From assembly GCA_015232935.1 (NCBI GenBank), contig JADFYT010000128.1, positions 1-6,742 on the forward strand: a stretch of DNA of 6,742 nucleotides, in the 5' to 3' direction. Shown here in pieces: positions 6,079 through 6,742 of this stretch (positions within the stretch are counted from its first letter, which is position 1; every line of letters begins with the position of its first letter). The translations under genes were made by a program, and so were the position numbers. The notes under the pieces are model-generated. The model was given only the letters and a program-made list of their open reading frames with translations, ran no database searches and was not told where the DNA came from. The DNA is from Desulfamplus sp. (GTDB lineage Bacteria; Desulfobacterota; Desulfobacteria; Desulfobacterales; Desulfobacteraceae).

Positions 6079-6239
6079 GATAAAGGTTCATCCTGAATAA
6101 CAGGTTTTAATTTATGTTGATTCTGCTTTGTTGATATTATGAAGAAAAAATGGAAATTCCTGATACTATCAAGTTGTTAAAAAGATCAAGCAGGGGGGAT
6201 TCAAATATTAATGGCCGTTTTGTGACGACCACACCGAAT

Positions 6240-6271
6240 CATGAAAACAGGAATGCGTTTTCATGGTAAGG
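6240..6271. repeat. Short inverted repeat sharing a 14-nt motif with the hairpin at 8-59
   Basis: Perfect 9-bp arms catgaaaac / gttttcatg (6240-6248 and 6257-6265) enclose an 8-nt loop, followed by gtaagg. The string ttttcatggtaagg (6258-6271) is identical to 42-55, and catgaaaa (6240-6247) matches 18-25, so the two look like a full and a shortened member of one palindromic family. It lies in the 242-nt gap between the DUF2232 gene and rplI. Confidence 0.6.
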
Positions 6272-6310
6272 CAAACTATCCATCAGATGGGTTTTCATCC
6301 AGCATCATTG

Positions 6311-6742
6311 TTATGAGTTTCCATCCATATCATTGTTCATACCTATTTTCCTGAAGTTCATCCATGTATCAAAGAAGCCAAGTCCCACAATCACCAGAAT
6401 CAAAATCTGCTGAATGGCAATAATGCTGTAAATAAACAACTTGAGCAGAACCGGAAATTTTTTCTTTTCAAAAATAAACGATACAATGGCGATACCCTGA
6501 AAAAAATAGACAGGCATAAGAATCATGATACAGTTGAATGCACCAATCTTGATGTTTTTTTCAGGTATAAACATGAGAGTTCCAAGAAAAATGGCTGCCC
6601 AGACCAGCCTTTCCGGAGCTTTCCACTGGTTGAGTTCCTGAAGCTCTCTTAAATGTATGCCTTTTCTTGCCAGAATCCTTTTTATAAAAAGAATGTTTAC
6701 CCATATAACAAATATCAGCATCATTATGAGCAAGGCAGGAAT
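6311..6742 (-). CDS. DUF2232 (YybS-like) membrane protein, C-terminal part, cut by the window edge
   Basis: The last 143 residues are visible; the frame is open to the window edge, so the true start lies outside. The segment has three to four hydrophobic stretches: the N-terminal IPALLIMMLIFVIWVNILF, LVWAAIFLGTLMFI, a long one around CIMILMPVYFFQGIAIVSF, and IIAIQQILILVIVGLGFF. It also shows the family-like features LNQWKAPERLVW, FFQGIAIVSF and LGFFDTWMNFRK near the end. These match the C-terminus of DUF2232 proteins, multi-pass membrane proteins of unknown role often encoded between rpsR and rplI in deltaproteobacteria. On that basis rpsF and rpsR are predicted just beyond the window. The assignment is from memory of the family, not a search. 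Confidence 0.75.
   Translation of the reverse strand: MPALLIMMLIFVIWVNILFIKRILARKGIHLRELQELNQWKAPERLVWAAIFLGTLMFIPEKNIKIGAFNCIMILMPVYFFQGIAIVSFIFEKKKFPVLLKLFIYSIIAIQQILILVIVGLGFFDTWMNFRKIGMNNDMDGNS

Overview
The window most resembles a chromosomal segment of a sulfate-reducing deltaproteobacterium (Desulfobacterota, probably Desulfobacterales). This rests on the DUF2232 membrane protein – rplI – dnaB gene order, a long-form HflX with an extra N-terminal domain, a GlcD-type FAD oxidase and moderate GC. The assignment is inferred from gene content; no marker gene names the species.

Layout. Positions 1-173 hold two adjacent inverted repeats ahead of a forward gene (174-1550) for a GlcD-family FAD-linked 2-hydroxyacid dehydrogenase. 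Behind it lies a 71-bp palindromic repeat (1586-1656), then a small reverse-strand hypothetical gene (1688-1909). A gene-poor stretch (1910-2245) follows, with a 58-bp-period tandem repeat and a 23-bp tandem repeat. From 2246 to the end all genes are on the reverse strand. In transcription order these are the C-terminal part of a DUF2232 membrane protein (cut by the window edge), rplI (ribosomal protein L9), dnaB (replicative helicase) and hflX (ribosome-associated GTPase).

The reverse-strand genes form a translation/replication cluster: L9 is a ribosomal protein, HflX acts on stalled or stressed ribosomes, and DnaB unwinds the replication fork. The rplI-dnaB gap holds a second, inverted copy of the 71-bp repeat and a strong stem-loop, so dnaB may be partly uncoupled from rplI.

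Two observations stand out. First, hflX is interrupted by a single in-frame TAG (2891-2893) where the family normally has glutamate, and the reading frame and all GTPase motifs continue intact beyond it. Second, the two copies of the 71-bp element each lie 32-35 nt downstream of a stop codon, in the sense orientation of that gene. They keep paired ends and a conserved core, as expected of a dispersed 3'-UTR hairpin family. No CRISPR array, tRNA, rRNA, transposase or defence system is visible.
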